Below, piece after piece: positions 9,102 through 20,692 of a DNA stretch of 64,000 bases. Numbering within the stretch: position 1 is the first letter of the stretch; each line of letters begins with the position of its first letter. Origin of the DNA: Skeletonema tropicum (lineage: Eukaryota > Bacillariophyta > Thalassiosirophyceae > Thalassiosirales > Thalassiosiraceae); contig CM074133.1 in the NCBI GenBank assembly GCA_037178625.1, forward strand, positions 1,178,001-1,242,000, in the 5' to 3' direction. The translations under genes were made by a program, and so were the position numbers. The notes under the pieces were generated by a model. It was not told the DNA's origin. It did no database searches and worked only from the letters and a program-made list of their open reading frames with translations.

Positions 9102-10232
9102 CTAAGAGAAATGTCGGAACATGACTGGGCACATCCTCAAATGCTGGTCAATAAAGTAGTTGGAAGGCGGTTTCCTTGCATGACTTGGATAGTAATGATG
9201 ACTCCCAGATTGATACGGAACGCCTAGACAGTGACGGCAGTGCCACGTACCTTTCCCGTCAAAAATGAAGGGGAATTCTCTCAAATAAACTTTGGTTGGG
9301 GCTGGACCCGACTTGGGTGCAATATTCACTCCCATATTCTCCTTTACTCCGTCGTCTCGCTTCTTCGTGTCGTTCGCGGTCGGAGAATGAATAGACTTGG
9401 ACATGAGCGTTCCATCAACATCAACACTCGATAGAGCAGCACCTACACTGTTCACATTCTTCTTGATCCGCTTGTGCCTTTCATCGTTGCTCTTGTTTGG
9501 ATGTAGTTCTTGGGTAGGATATTCTATCGCTTCATGCTTCCTCTTCTTTGTCTTTGTTTCGTTGACAGAGACGGAATTCGTAGCAGATTCACTATCAGTT
9601 TGAGCAATATCCTTCTCCATGGCAAACAAAGGATTCTCCTCCTCCGTGATGACACTCTCCATTTCCATCTTCTTCTCTTTCATCACCTCCTTCTTCTCGA
9701 CTGGCTCTTTCACTTCCAGCGCAGGCGCAGATTCCAACATTCCTCCAATGCGGATCGGACGCAAAGCAGAACGAAACGAGAACCGAAAGTCAAAATCAGA
9801 AGGAGCAAGCTTCTTGGAATCTTCATTCTTCTTTCGAGTCACTTTGTCGATGCATCCTTCATCGCTGCAAACAACGTAGATTTTCTCCGTGAAGCAAATG
9901 ACATTCGTCATCGATGGCGCACCCACCACGGATGAACAGTAGGAAGATGCACGTTGATTGCAGCAGATGCATTTCCATTCCTTATTTTCTTCTTGTAATA
10001 ATTTTACCTTTTCGGGAGCAAATGCCTCCAGCGCACTTGCGCTAACGTCCTTCGGAATTGCTCCTCGGTCTTCGATTGACGCATTGAAGATCCGTGTTAC
10101 AGTCGTCATCGGCTCCGGCTCCGAATCCGAAGCAATTTCAGTGCCGCTGAAAAATTCTGCAGTATAGACGCTAGAGAGCAATTTATGCTTCTTTGTCAAG
10201 GGGGTATCGTTGTTCTTTTTGGGACGGCACAT
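9102..10232 (-). CDS. Hypothetical protein with cysteine-rich zinc-finger-like segments
   Basis: The single-exon protein of 376 residues is not recognised. A first Cys-rich patch (KEWKCICCNQRASSYC, then VVCSDEGC) lies near residues 87-135. A second at the C-terminus reads WHCRHC, then about 30 residues with several His and a DQHLRMCP motif; the C-x2-C...H-x4-C order would suit one zinc ion. Between them is a charged, disordered segment with RKKRSK-like nuclear signals. The paired Cys clusters suggest a DNA- or protein-binding nuclear role, but this is inference. Confidence 0.7.
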   Translation of the reverse strand: MCRPKKNNDTPLTKKHKLLSSVYTAEFFSGTEIASDSEPEPMTTVTRIFNASIEDRGAIPKDVSASALEAFAPEKVKLLQEENKEWKCICCNQRASSYCSSVVGAPSMTNVICFTEKIYVVCSDEGCIDKVTRKKNEDSKKLAPSDFDFRFSFRSALRPIRIGGMLESAPALEVKEPVEKKEVMKEKKMEMESVITEEENPLFAMEKDIAQTDSESATNSVSVNETKTKKRKHEAIEYPTQELHPNKSNDERHKRIKKNVNSVGAALSSVDVDGTLMSKSIHSPTANDTKKRDDGVKENMGVNIAPKSGPAPTKVYLREFPFIFDGKGTWHCRHCLGVPYQSGSHHYYPSHARKPPSNYFIDQHLRMCPVMFRHFS

Positions 10233-10917
10233 TGTTCCAACAATGCGGAATGCAAACGGGGATGGAAGCGATGCAGAATAACGTGGGTGGCGATCGTGCG
10301 AGCGTGAGGTTCAGCTGCTGTTCTTTCTTTGGAGTAAGTATAGCCTAGACTATTTGTCGTCGAGTACGATGATGATAATCGCCGACGAAGAGTAGAATAG
10401 TAATAACAACGATGAAGGTCTTCTGAGAACGATGATGCAAGGGCAAGAATGAGGCAAAGCAGGAAATATGCTTACCAATAAGCTGGCTGGGGATGTGGGC
10501 GCTTTTGGACTTTCTTGGTGGCTCCGCCCACGTTGGCCCTAAAACTGTGGATAATCGGGTATAAATCAGCTCAGAGTACCATAAAATGTATATCCTAATG
10601 ACCCAAATCTTCTGTATACCTCTCCCCACATCGACTATGATGTGGGCAAGCCCACACACCAACAATCCCGGTAGGCCTATGTACTCGCTTCCTCTCCAAT
10701 CAATCCATGCAGCGCGGCCTAGCGCCGGGCGTGATTGATCGTGGTCGTCGCCATATCGAATCGAAGCCATAGCCGCAGGGTAGCAATAAGAAAGACTACA
10801 CTTGTTCGTCGGGTTCATCTATTGCTGATCTAGAGAGAGAGAGTGCCCTGCGTTATTGACACCAAATAATTCAATTGATATAATAATTTCAATCACAACC
10901 ACCACAACACATCAAAA
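10233..10917. promoter_or_regulatory. Divergent intergenic region
   Basis: This is the shared 5' region of the zinc-finger-like gene on the minus strand and YJU2 on the plus strand. It contains two small back-to-back hairpins (cccacatc/gatgtggg at 10625-10646, then tgtggg caag cccaca). No promoter motif can be named. Confidence 0.5.
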
Positions 10918-11943
10918 ATGGGAGAACGTAAGGTCCTCAACAAATACATCCCCGCCGACTTCGACCCCCTCCTCGTCCCCCGCACAAAAAAGCCCAAAGA
11001 TGACCTAGTTACAGTCCGGATGATGCTCCCCTTCTCCATCCAATGTTCCACCTGCTCCTCCTTCCTCTACCGTGGACGAAAATTCAACTCGAAAAAAGAA
11101 TCCGTCAAGGGCATTGAGGGGAAATATTTGGGCATTCAACGGTTTCGATTTTATATCAAGTGTACCGATTGTGCACGGCCCATTACCTTCTTGACTGATC
11201 CGAAAAATGCCGATTATGAAATGGAAAGTGGTGGGACGAGGAATTATGAAGTGTGGCATGATGAGAGTAAGGTGAATGCTGAGAATGAAAAGAGTGTGGA
11301 GGAGGAGGAAAAGTTGGATAGTATGAAGGCGTTGGAGAATCGGGTGGCGGAGAGTCAGAGGGAGATGGCCGAGATGGATGCTTTGGAGGAGATACGGGCG
11401 ATGAATGAACGGCATACTCGGTTGATGAAGGGGGGTGGGAGGAAGGTGGATGTGGCGGAGGCAGTGTTGAAGGCAAGAGAGGTGGCAATGGGTGGTGGTA
11501 CTGGCGGTGATGTGGGTGAGGAGGAATTATTGGACTTGAATGAAAATGGATTAACAAAGGATGAAGAAGACTTGGTTCAAGGTATCAAGTTTGGAAAAGA
11601 TACATCGGATGCTGCGGTGGAAATACATCGATTAGATGAACAAGATGAAGTATTGGCAGAAAAAAGACGACAAGAGGAGGCTGAGGCAATAATGAACAAA
11701 CAAAAACGTAATGATGAGGGCAAGAAGATGACGACTGTGCCTGTGTTTAAGGTGAAACGAAAAAAGAAAAAGATTAGTAGCGATGCTACCATCACAACCA
11801 ACTCTACAATACCAGAAGCCAAACGAGCAAAGGTACAAGAAGAAGTAGCAGAGAAAAAGGCAGAATCGAATCCTCCTCCGAAAGAACCTATCGGTTTGAG
11901 TGGCTTACTCGGTGGTTATGGATCCGATTCTGATTCGGATTGA
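10918..11943 (+). CDS. YJU2: YJU2/CWC16 family splicing factor
   Basis: The 341-residue protein opens with RKVLNKYIPADFDP, the signature start of YJU2/CCDC94. Two cysteine pairs follow, CSTC (Cys43, Cys46) and CTDC (Cys82, Cys85), which hold the zinc of the CWC16 fold. Between them lies YRGRKFNSKKE, and after them ITFLTDPKNADYEMESGGTRNYE, typical of the family. YJU2 joins the activated spliceosome before the first step and docks the branch helix. The second half is a long charged coiled coil, followed by a KRKKKK basic signal and an acidic GSDSDSD end. Length and order agree with known YJU2 proteins. No intron is seen. Confidence 0.95.
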   Translation: MGERKVLNKYIPADFDPLLVPRTKKPKDDLVTVRMMLPFSIQCSTCSSFLYRGRKFNSKKESVKGIEGKYLGIQRFRFYIKCTDCARPITFLTDPKNADYEMESGGTRNYEVWHDESKVNAENEKSVEEEEKLDSMKALENRVAESQREMAEMDALEEIRAMNERHTRLMKGGGRKVDVAEAVLKAREVAMGGGTGGDVGEEELLDLNENGLTKDEEDLVQGIKFGKDTSDAAVEIHRLDEQDEVLAEKRRQEEAEAIMNKQKRNDEGKKMTTVPVFKVKRKKKKISSDATITTNSTIPEAKRAKVQEEVAEKKAESNPPPKEPIGLSGLLGGYGSDSDSD

Positions 11944-12046
11944 GTATCTACATAATTGACATGCATATACTTTATTGCACACTGTCCATTTGAAAGTATA
12001 AGTAATTTGTACAATAGAATGATATTGATTAGCTATTTTATATACA

Positions 12047-12937
12047 TTACGTAGTTTCCTTCATTCGTTTCTTCGCCAAGTTGATATTGCAATCAGTACA
12101 CCAAGGACAATTATCATCTCCATTCTCATGACAAACACAACAACAATCCAATTGTATCGGTTCCGACCACCCATTATTATCATCTTGTGGGATGTCACTT
12201 TCATACCCTTCACTTGCACCATTACCTTCATTTCTGTTACCACCTTTTGACTTGACTTCATCACGTTCCTTTTCCAACATAATCTCTCTAACTTTCTCAT
12301 TACAAATATACTCTGTCACATCCACCCTCCTATCCTCTTCTATACACCTTCTAACCCAATCTACTGAGACTATATCCACATTACGTTTGATAGCCTGTCG
12401 TATCCGTTGGGTGAGGTTGGTTATGGCACTGGAAGTACAGATTAGGTAGTGGACACGTTTGTGCACTTGTGGAGAGATTGTAGCTCCATGAGATTGGAGG
12501 AGGGATTTGAGTGATTTGAGAGTTTCGTATTGATCTTCTTCATTGTTGTTGTTGTTGTTGTTTGGTGTGGTGTTGGTACTACAAGATTTGGTGGATGGAT
12601 TGCCAGAGTCATTATTGTTGCTTTGATGTACTTTATTGTCAGTGGACAGAGCAAGGATTAACCCATTGAAAATCATCTTGTTGTTATCATCAGAAGATGG
12701 TGTAGTAGTAGTAGTAGTTGTTGATGCAGTGCGCTTTCGTTTCTTTTTCCTCTTTTGAGACTTGGAAGAAAACATCTCCTTGCTTGATGTTGACGATGTT
12801 GTGACAATGCCATCATCTTTCTTCTCTTGATGGTCAGCAACTTCTTTTTCTTGGCTGTCGTCAAATCTGATGTGTTGCTTAGTTGGTTTTGGAGAAGCAA
12901 GAATAGACGACTCTTTCTTCCTGGACTTAGACGACAT
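12047..12937 (-). CDS. BRCT-domain protein with C-terminal cysteine cluster
   Basis: The 296-residue protein has a Ser/Lys-rich front with a KKRKKKRKR nuclear signal. A BRCT domain spans about residues 88-215: IFNGLILALST, LLQSHGATISP, VHYLICTS, then AIKRNVDIVSVDWVRRCIEE, in which the Trp of the last helix (VDWV) is the family hallmark. A long low-complexity loop of Asn and Gly sits inside the domain. The tail has CCCVCHENGDDNCPWC plus TDC, a likely zinc site. BRCT domains bind phosphoproteins in DNA repair and checkpoint pathways. The exact orthologue cannot be named. Confidence 0.8.
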   Translation of the reverse strand: MSSKSRKKESSILASPKPTKQHIRFDDSQEKEVADHQEKKDDGIVTTSSTSSKEMFSSKSQKRKKKRKRTASTTTTTTTPSSDDNNKMIFNGLILALSTDNKVHQSNNNDSGNPSTKSCSTNTTPNNNNNNNEEDQYETLKSLKSLLQSHGATISPQVHKRVHYLICTSSAITNLTQRIRQAIKRNVDIVSVDWVRRCIEEDRRVDVTEYICNEKVREIMLEKERDEVKSKGGNRNEGNGASEGYESDIPQDDNNGWSEPIQLDCCCVCHENGDDNCPWCTDCNINLAKKRMKETT

Positions 12938-13322
12938 GGTGTTGTCGATGAATCAAGAGATGACTTGCAGAGTGCATAAGAAAAAGTAAGTAGGCATTCT
13001 ACCAGGCCAACCCACTGCTTCTGTACGCTAGCTCGGTGTGTCACGTTGATAAACGGCTCTGGTCGACGGCTGACGGCTGATGTGGGTGATGGGGCATAGC
13101 CACCATAGGAGCTCCCCAATGATGGAACATCACATTAAGCCCCCCACCGAAAGGGTTTTGAAAGTATCTTTCCCATCCACCAATCAGTTCTCAGTTCCTG
13201 ATCGGCGCAGCTGAATGGCATCAAATCTTTGCCAGCGCAGCCGTCAGCCCTACGAATTGAAGGCAGAGCAACAGCATCGGCGGCTTCATTATTCATGAAA
13301 ACAATTATATCAGCGCAGCACG
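12938..13322. promoter_or_regulatory. Divergent intergenic region
   Basis: The stretch separates the BRCT gene (minus) from the SAP-hydrolase gene (plus) and presumably holds both promoters. No motif is recognised. Confidence 0.45.
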
Positions 13323-15804
13323 ATGATAGCAGTTACAATTAGACCACGCAGCAGCCGCACTTTAAATCGAAAACACATGACATGTCATCCGCGCATGAGC
13401 ATGATGATGATGGGTCTCTTCCTATTGACCATGACGACTACGACTCTTCCCATCATTTCTGCATTTACATCATCAGCAACAACATCACGACAAACTCGGC
13501 ATCTTGATAGACGTGTACCATTAACCCAACATTCCAATTGTTATAGGAATGATCAACGCAATTCAAAAATACTGAGTGCATCACAACAAGATGATGACGA
13601 ATTTGACGATGACGATGACGACGACGATGAAGAAGAAATGCCACCAATCATTGCATGGATTTGAACTCGACGAAGACGATGATAACGACCTATCAACATT
13701 TACAGCTGAGGAATTACAATCCATGACTGTACCTCAATTAAAGCAACAATTGCGTCTACGGGGGAAAAAGGTTAGTGGGAACAAGTCTGATTTGATTGCA
13801 CGTTTGTTGGAGAAGCGTTCTGAAATATCTATGGATAGTACTAGTGATGTTGGTGAAGGGTATTCCAAGTTTCAAAAGCCGTATACACCATCATCATCAT
13901 CATCATCATCATCACAAACGAATGGCGAGGACAGTGGAGAAAAACAACAACAATCCAAGAGGGTCATGGAGGCCAAGGCACGAGGTGCGGAAATTGTCGA
14001 TGTTACGGAATATCTGGATGATGAAAGTGAATGGAAGACTAATTTCCGTTCTTCAGATCGCAAGAAGAAAAGCATTCACGATGATATTGACGATGATACC
14101 ATTGATGTGGAGGCAAAGGATCCAGATAACGAAGATACATCATCATCATCATCCTCTACAGAGGTATGGGGAGACGATGCAAAAATAGTCGAAGATTACG
14201 AAGGACGTTCCATCGTGGTAGATGGATTATCACGTACGGTAATTGAATACAAAGGGTCGAATAATACAATTGTTCAAGCCTATGTGGTTGGATCAAGGGA
14301 GGCATTGAAGAAATTCTTACGGGGTGGTACTTCTACCGATGGGAATGGTGAGCAACAACAACAGCCAACTGAGGATGAATCCAAGACGGTCTATTCGTCC
14401 ATGGAAGAAGAAGTACTGGCCATACAACGTAAACGAGAAGTAGAATCCAAACGAGGGTTAATACGACCTGATGAAGTCGAAGGAGTCGAAGATCGATCTG
14501 ACCCTGGAACACAATATCAACACATTGAACGTGATTACGGTGATTGGGGCGTCTACACTCCCACAGGAGCACAACTGTCAGCGGCAGAAGTGCAGGGAGT
14601 ATTACTCCTATCCGATGTGTATGGCCCATTTACGGACAATACGCAAGCATTGGCGGATAAGATTGCATATGAGTGTCAACCGGTGGTGGTGTTTGTTCCG
14701 GATATGTTTCGTGGTGATCCGTGGACGATGGACCCGGTTGTGGATGAGGTGGATGGAGTAGCACGGAATGAGAAGGGAAAATCGTATGAGGAATGGAGGG
14801 CTGGTCATCCGGAGAGGAGGGTGGATGTCGATATTCGTGCTGCGGCGGCTGTCCTTCGAGAGAAGTATGCTGTGTCGAGTATTGCAGTTTGGGGGACATG
14901 TTATGGCGGTGGACGAGCGTTGGAAGCAGCTGCTGGATGGTATGAAGGTGGGGCATCATCGTATTATGAGGATGCTTTTTCGGATAGACGTGCCCCTCCC
15001 CATGTTGATCCGATTGCGTGTATATCATGGTATCCTACTCGGTATGATGCAACAAGATTGTTCGGAGCGAACAATGAAGGATTCCGAACGTTTGAAAGCG
15101 GAGAAGATCGCAAGGTAGCAGTAATGGCTGTGTTTGCAGAAAACGACGACTTGGCAGGTGCTACACCGGAGGATGCCGCTGTGCTAAGATCTAGATTAGA
15201 AAACGACCCGAGAGTAGTGGACTTTATGGTGAAGGTATTTCCAGGTCAGAAACATGGATTTGCCCATAATCATTTGGGCCAACCCGAAGAGGGGAGCGAT
15301 GACTCAGACAGATTCATAGACGAGGGATTTGGGGGCGCTGATCCTCTAACAATAGGAGGTGATGCAGAAGTGGCATGTCTCCTCTCCACGGCATGGATGG
15401 AAACCTACACCAGAGTATTTTTACCAACAGTTGGTACTCCTGTACGTTACGAAGAAGAAAACAGCTGGTCCTCAACACTAGAGTCAAACTACCAAGCCGA
15501 GCAACGAGGTATTCGCGAGGAGTTAGAGCAAGCGATAAACACTTATGAAGATGTAACTCCCGACCTTGGCCGAATGTCACAAACACGGTCACCGCTGCTA
15601 GATGGTGAGGCCAATGAGGCGTACGATAGAATAGAAGAAGAGCGAGAGAAGATAAAACAAGAAATATTGACAAAGTATGGGATATCTCCCGATGATGACG
15701 ACGAGACCTTCAATGCTAAATTCGCGAAGGCAATGGCTGATGGTGCACTTGATAGATTGTTAATCGATGCCTACATGGATGACTCGAACGATGCATACTG
15801 GTAA
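13323..15804 (+). CDS. Plastid-targeted SAP-domain plus dienelactone hydrolase protein, frameshift near the N-terminus
   Basis: The front (13323 to about 13630) encodes a signal peptide, LFLLTMTTTTLPIISAF|TSS, with the diatom plastid cleavage motif, then an acidic tract. The body continues in the next frame. It has a SAP motif (13707-13820; TAEELQSMTVPQLKQQLRLRG), a Ser/Asp-rich linker, and a dienelactone hydrolase domain (about 14530-15280). The hydrolase core is VLLLSDVYGP, then GTCYGGG with nucleophile Cys at 14899-14901, the likely Asp in FAENDD at 15145-15150, and the His in KHGFAH at 15253-15255. A helical tail ends the protein. The frame changes between 13576 and 13664, inside a gacgatgac repeat where slippage is easy. 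No GT-AG intron of usual size fits. SAP domains bind nucleic acid; together with plastid targeting this suggests a nucleoid-associated hydrolase, which is inference. Confidence 0.8.
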
Positions 15805-15944
15805 TTTTAGTCAGCAATATTATATTCATTTACCCTTGCTATTATTTACATCTTGAACATAAAGTCCAGAACCACGAGGCATGAGAGAGCGAATTGAACC
15901 TCCAAGGCCCAAACGCTCTTCTGTTCCACTTCACATAGGTACTT

Positions 15945-18900
15945 TCAAAAGTGACGTGTCGCTAAGGATGAGGCAGTATTGACTGCTAGCCACAACTGCT
16001 CCGCACAACCCTGTGGAATCATAGAGGACACTTTATGTGGGAACAATTCACGAGATGTGTCTCGAGCCAGTGACAATAGCGTTTGCATCACTGTAGCACC
16101 ACCACATTGATCTTCAAATCCCCCCGACGGATCAGAGCACAAACACCTCAACGCATTATGAACCGTCATTGTCGGAACGAGGCAAATCAAGAAACGTGCC
16201 CTTTCCTGGACATTTTCATCTGAGGCAAACTGAGAGATGCGACTGCTTTCGTTCACTTTATCACTGTTACAGAATTGCAATGCGATAGAAGAAGAGAGTG
16301 TTCGAGGCGATGTGTACTCGAAAGTCACGGTCTCACAGGGGCAACCACTTTGTTGCATCAATGCATTTTGCAACGTCACGATCTCAGATGGACGTATGTC
16401 AGTATCTACGCAGAGAATGACATGGATAGTACGATAACGCCCTGATGCAGCCATATTTACGAGCCGCTTCATGAATTCCTTGCTACTTTGATTCAATGTT
16501 GAGATTCGCTGCACAATCAGTGCTTTGTCATCAGCTAGTTCAATATCCGCTCCGGCAATATCAAGCAGAGGGCAGTCTGAAATATTGAGTTTTGCTCTTG
16601 TTGGGATTCCTGGATCCAATCCAATTCCAACCGATCCCTTACTGCCATTGAGCACGTCGGTGATTTGCAGCTTTTCTGCCGTAGTAAGAGTATCGAACCA
16701 TCGACCAGAAGCTAGCTCCATAATTGATTCCCCAAACAATTCCAAGAAACTCTCTGACGTGAGAATGGTAAAAGTAGATTCTTTCTGCTCCGATGATATC
16801 TCAGAAGCAACACCATGATAGAACGACTCAGTAGACCTCTGATTTTCAGTTTCTATTGTAGATATGCTGTCACCTTCCTGCTGTCTAACAATATAGTTAT
16901 TGTTTTCGGCAGGAGCCTGAGATTGCATTATTGGATGATCCTTCGAACTATTCTCAGTGAAGACAGCGGCATAATCAAGGTTGGTAACAGCAACAGAATC
17001 TGGAGACTTTTCGGTAGGTTTTGACTCTTCGAATGAGGATTGTGAGTGATTTGCAGGATTTGTGTTCAGACTGCCACGATTACCTGGCACCTTCGGTGTT
17101 TCAAACATTTGCGCACTCGGTTGTGACTGTGATCGCTTTTCTTTTGGGCGATGGATAGGAGTAATACCCAATGCAATCGAAGGAACCACTTTCCAGGATT
17201 TACGATTTGTGCTCGGCACAGCTGCATCAATCCGAAGCTTCTTCACGGATGTTGACTGTCGTTTGCTTTCTTCACATTTTGAACTAGAATCACATCCATC
17301 TTCACCAAGTTCCTCTGTCGCTTGCATGCTAGATTGGGTCTGTTCAACGACGTCGTCCTGACGCTTTCTTTTGCGGCTCTTCTTCTCCTTTTTCAGCTTC
17401 TTCTTCTCTTTCTTCTTTTTATCCCGCTTTCGTTTCTTCTTCTTCCTCTCTTTATCATGTTCTTCCATTGCAAAATCACTCGCTTCGATTGCAGCATCAC
17501 TTGCGTCTCGTTTTCCATTTCCACACGCACCCGAATCACCAGAAAAATCTCTTCCGTCGCAAATTTCATCTTCAAACGAATCATGGCTTGGATTGTCTTC
17601 ACGACCTCTGTTGATCACAGCAAGCTCCGCCAAGTACGCATCTTCATCTTCCTTCAACTCACGAGCCTTCGTAGCTAAATGAAGCAATTCTCCTCGAACA
17701 TTCAAGTTCTCTCTTCCGAGTCGCTCCACAGCATCATTCATGCACATGTCCTCTTTCTCCCGGCGGAAAGACGACGATAGATATTCAAGTTCTGGTGCCA
17801 CAGACGACTGCTTTCCACTCTTTACCGCAAATTGCTTCATCTCTATTGGTCGCATAGCAATGACATCACCATGCCTACTAGTCTTCATAGATGCCGCAAA
17901 TGGACGCTTTACCTTCTTCTTCTTCATCCTGCCAGAAAATCTATCCGCAAAATTAGCAACAACCATTCGAGAAAAGTAAAGACTTCTTAGTCGGGGACTG
18001 ACGACACTATCCGAATCTTTAATCAATGCTGAAATATTTTCACGTTGGTAAATTTTGTTGATTTCAATCATTGATCTGTACCTTTGCTGAAATATACGAG
18101 GATTGATGATTTGGTTTGTAAGAAAGCCGCGATACGTGTACTTTGCTCCAGCGTATCGTGAATGACATCCAGTGAATAGAACACAACGAGACTGCTCTTT
18201 GCCGCCTACTCTCACAGCCTTATTACAAAAAGATACCCGCTTCAGGTCACGGGCCTCTTCGTCAACATATACGTGGTTGGGTAGCTCATCTTCATCAATA
18301 TCATGGTCATCGTCACATGTAAACCATGGCAATATTGGATACGAAGAAGATTGCCCTTGCCAAAAATCGATGCCATCTAGCGAATCGATACCGGTTGGAA
18401 TTGTAGAAGATGGCACGCACTCTCGAGCAAATGAAAGCAATTCATCATTCGAAGCCAAGTGATGCTCCTCTTCAGGACTGGTCATGTCATTCTGGGAGAT
18501 TCTGTCTTTCCAGGTACGCACTTCGATTTGAGGAAGGTAAAGACTAACCACTTTTGTAGGACCGCAAATATTACTGAGTGCATCTATTTTGACGACACGG
18601 GCAGATGAATCAACATAGCGCTTTTGCGGTCGGCTACGATGGATTGTTGTCTTCCTTGCACAGGAGAAAGGTAATGATTGAACAAATGAAGGTAGATCTA
18701 CTGGAGCATCTGACTGGCAGCTTGGTGCAGACTTGCTATCATCATCATCATCATCATCATCATACAGAGAGAGATCTGACTCCAGTGTGATTTTCTTTGG
18801 AAATGACATTGGATCTGCAATCAAGAGATCGCTTTGAACAAAAGGCGATAGAACAGCCTCATCTCTTATTTGCGATTCTTTGAACCAATTCAGTGCATCC

Positions 18901-20578
18901 TCCACAAAGCCAATCTTATGCTTTCTGCTACAAGAAGTTTGCAGTGTTAGAGCTGTTGCAACATCATTCTCATGTTCCAGCTGCCTTGGCAATGCCAACT
19001 CTTGTGAAACAAAGGCTGCACTGCAGATGTCGCCCAATGAGAGTCCAGAGGAAACGATGTTCTCATTACTCGAAGTACTCTGACAAGGTGATGCGTCTAA
19101 ATCAGGATCTAGTCGAATAACACAGAAGTGATCCTCTTCATAAGGCTTCAATTTTCGTGATTGTAAAATTGGGCACTATATACGAAACAAATAGGTGAAT
19201 GTTAGTACAAGCGTGGACGATTAGGATAGTAATATCACAACAAAGCAATACTCACATTTCCGAAATCATCCAATCTACCATGACAATCTTCATAGAATGA
19301 TGTCAAAGAGAGCTCATTCTTATTCAAGACAAATTCACTGTTTTCGTCCACTTCACAGGGGATAAATGTAAGTCTGGGCTTGGCAGACAGAGTCGGCCTC
19401 TCCTTTACGACTTTAGGCAATCCACTTTCTGTATTCGGACTGCTCCTTCTCCGCGGTTCCATCAGTTTGATGACTTCACTTGCGAAATCAGCCGTATTCG
19501 TAATCTGCAGTGATTTGAGACTCTGAATCTTTGTTATATCATCAGGTTCGTGCCTCAATAATTTGTAAGGTGGGGAGTAAGGCGCATTTGCCAACTCTAT
19601 CGTATCCGCCGCTTCAACATTGAAACTATTATTTGCTTCATCCATAATCTGCATTGGATGATGCTCTACAGTAGTATAGCCAGATTGTAAAAACATTGCT
19701 GCATCATCAATAAAAGAACGTTGCTGCCGACGAGATTCACCATCTCCTTCAAACGATGAAAAAATGTTCCTCCGAAACTGATCTCCTCCAATCTTTGCAT
19801 GCAATCCAATAATACGCTCCATGGCCGGAATTGTCTCGGGAACTGGTAAAAGTCGACCTCGGATTGGACCCTTTGTTACTGGTGATATTTTCCGCAATTC
19901 ACATTCCGATGGATGAATTGTTGGACCAAATACTGACGGTATTGATCGGTTGCCGTTATGCGCTGATGAGCGTGGTGCACTCGCAATGCTGCCTTCTTGG
20001 CGTGCTGATGCCGGCCGCTCATTGCTCTTGCTATCCACGGGATGATATTTTCGATGGTTGAAATCGCCATCAATGTTGATAATGAGAGAACTTGATGGAT
20101 TACGGTTTTCTTCATCTTCGTCATTCAAGACAAACGACTCGTCAATATCATCAACATCATGATGGCAAGGAGACAAGTCTTCCGAGCGTCGATGGGAAAG
20201 AAGAGACTGCGCTGCCCGACGTGAGTTATAGTTACGCTCGGTGATTATTATCTCCTGCGCACGGGCATGATAGTCAATGCGTAGTGGACGGAACTTCATC
20301 TCAGCGCTACTCCCGACACTCCCCGTGATGATAGTACTATCAAGCGTGGCTTCAGAGCATGGTGAAAGAGCATCGAAAAATGAAAGTGATGAAGCCAAAA
20401 GTGCCGAAATGTAGATAGGTAATAAATAGTAGACATAATTTACATACTTGTATTGACGATAGATACGTAAGTCCATATGTCCGACCGCGCGCTGCGCTGC
20501 TCTAAAACTACAACTCTCAGCAGGAGGATCGATGAGGCGAGGATGCTCTGACTCTGACTCCATGGACTCCAGGGACAT
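15945..20578 (-). CDS. Large lysine-rich, probably nuclear protein of unknown function
   Basis: Exon 1 (20578-19256) and exon 2 (19175-15945) join across an 80-bp intron (GAAAT|GTGAGT...TATATAG|TGCCC) without a frame change, giving 1,517 residues. The middle has a dense KKKKRKRDKKKK-type stretch and a KRKRQDD signal, which points to the nucleus. The last 250 residues are better ordered: ESFLELFGESIMELASGRWF, ALIVQRISTLNQ and TIHVILCVDTDI. They could form a Rossmann-like or ERCC4-like fold, but no catalytic motif is visible. A hydrophobic piece after residue 44 (YVYYLLPIYISALLASSL) is odd for such a protein; it matches a possible in-frame 111-bp intron at 20337-20447 (donor GTATGT, acceptor GATAG). 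I do not recognise the family. Confidence 0.7.
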
Positions 20579-20692
20579 CAGCTAACTCTGCATGAGTATC
20601 TCAGTGGATGCCTTGAAATGAATAAAGAGCACTATGTAACAGTTAACGAATATATATAATGAACACAACTACATTACAAAGACTCTTGCACC

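Noticed and set aside
10345..10818. 157-residue open frame on the minus strand
   Set aside because: It spans small hairpins in a divergent promoter region, has no motif and an uneven composition.
11005..11557. Pro/His-rich open frames opposite YJU2
   Set aside because: They mirror the Glu/Gly-rich coding strand of YJU2 and carry no independent signal.
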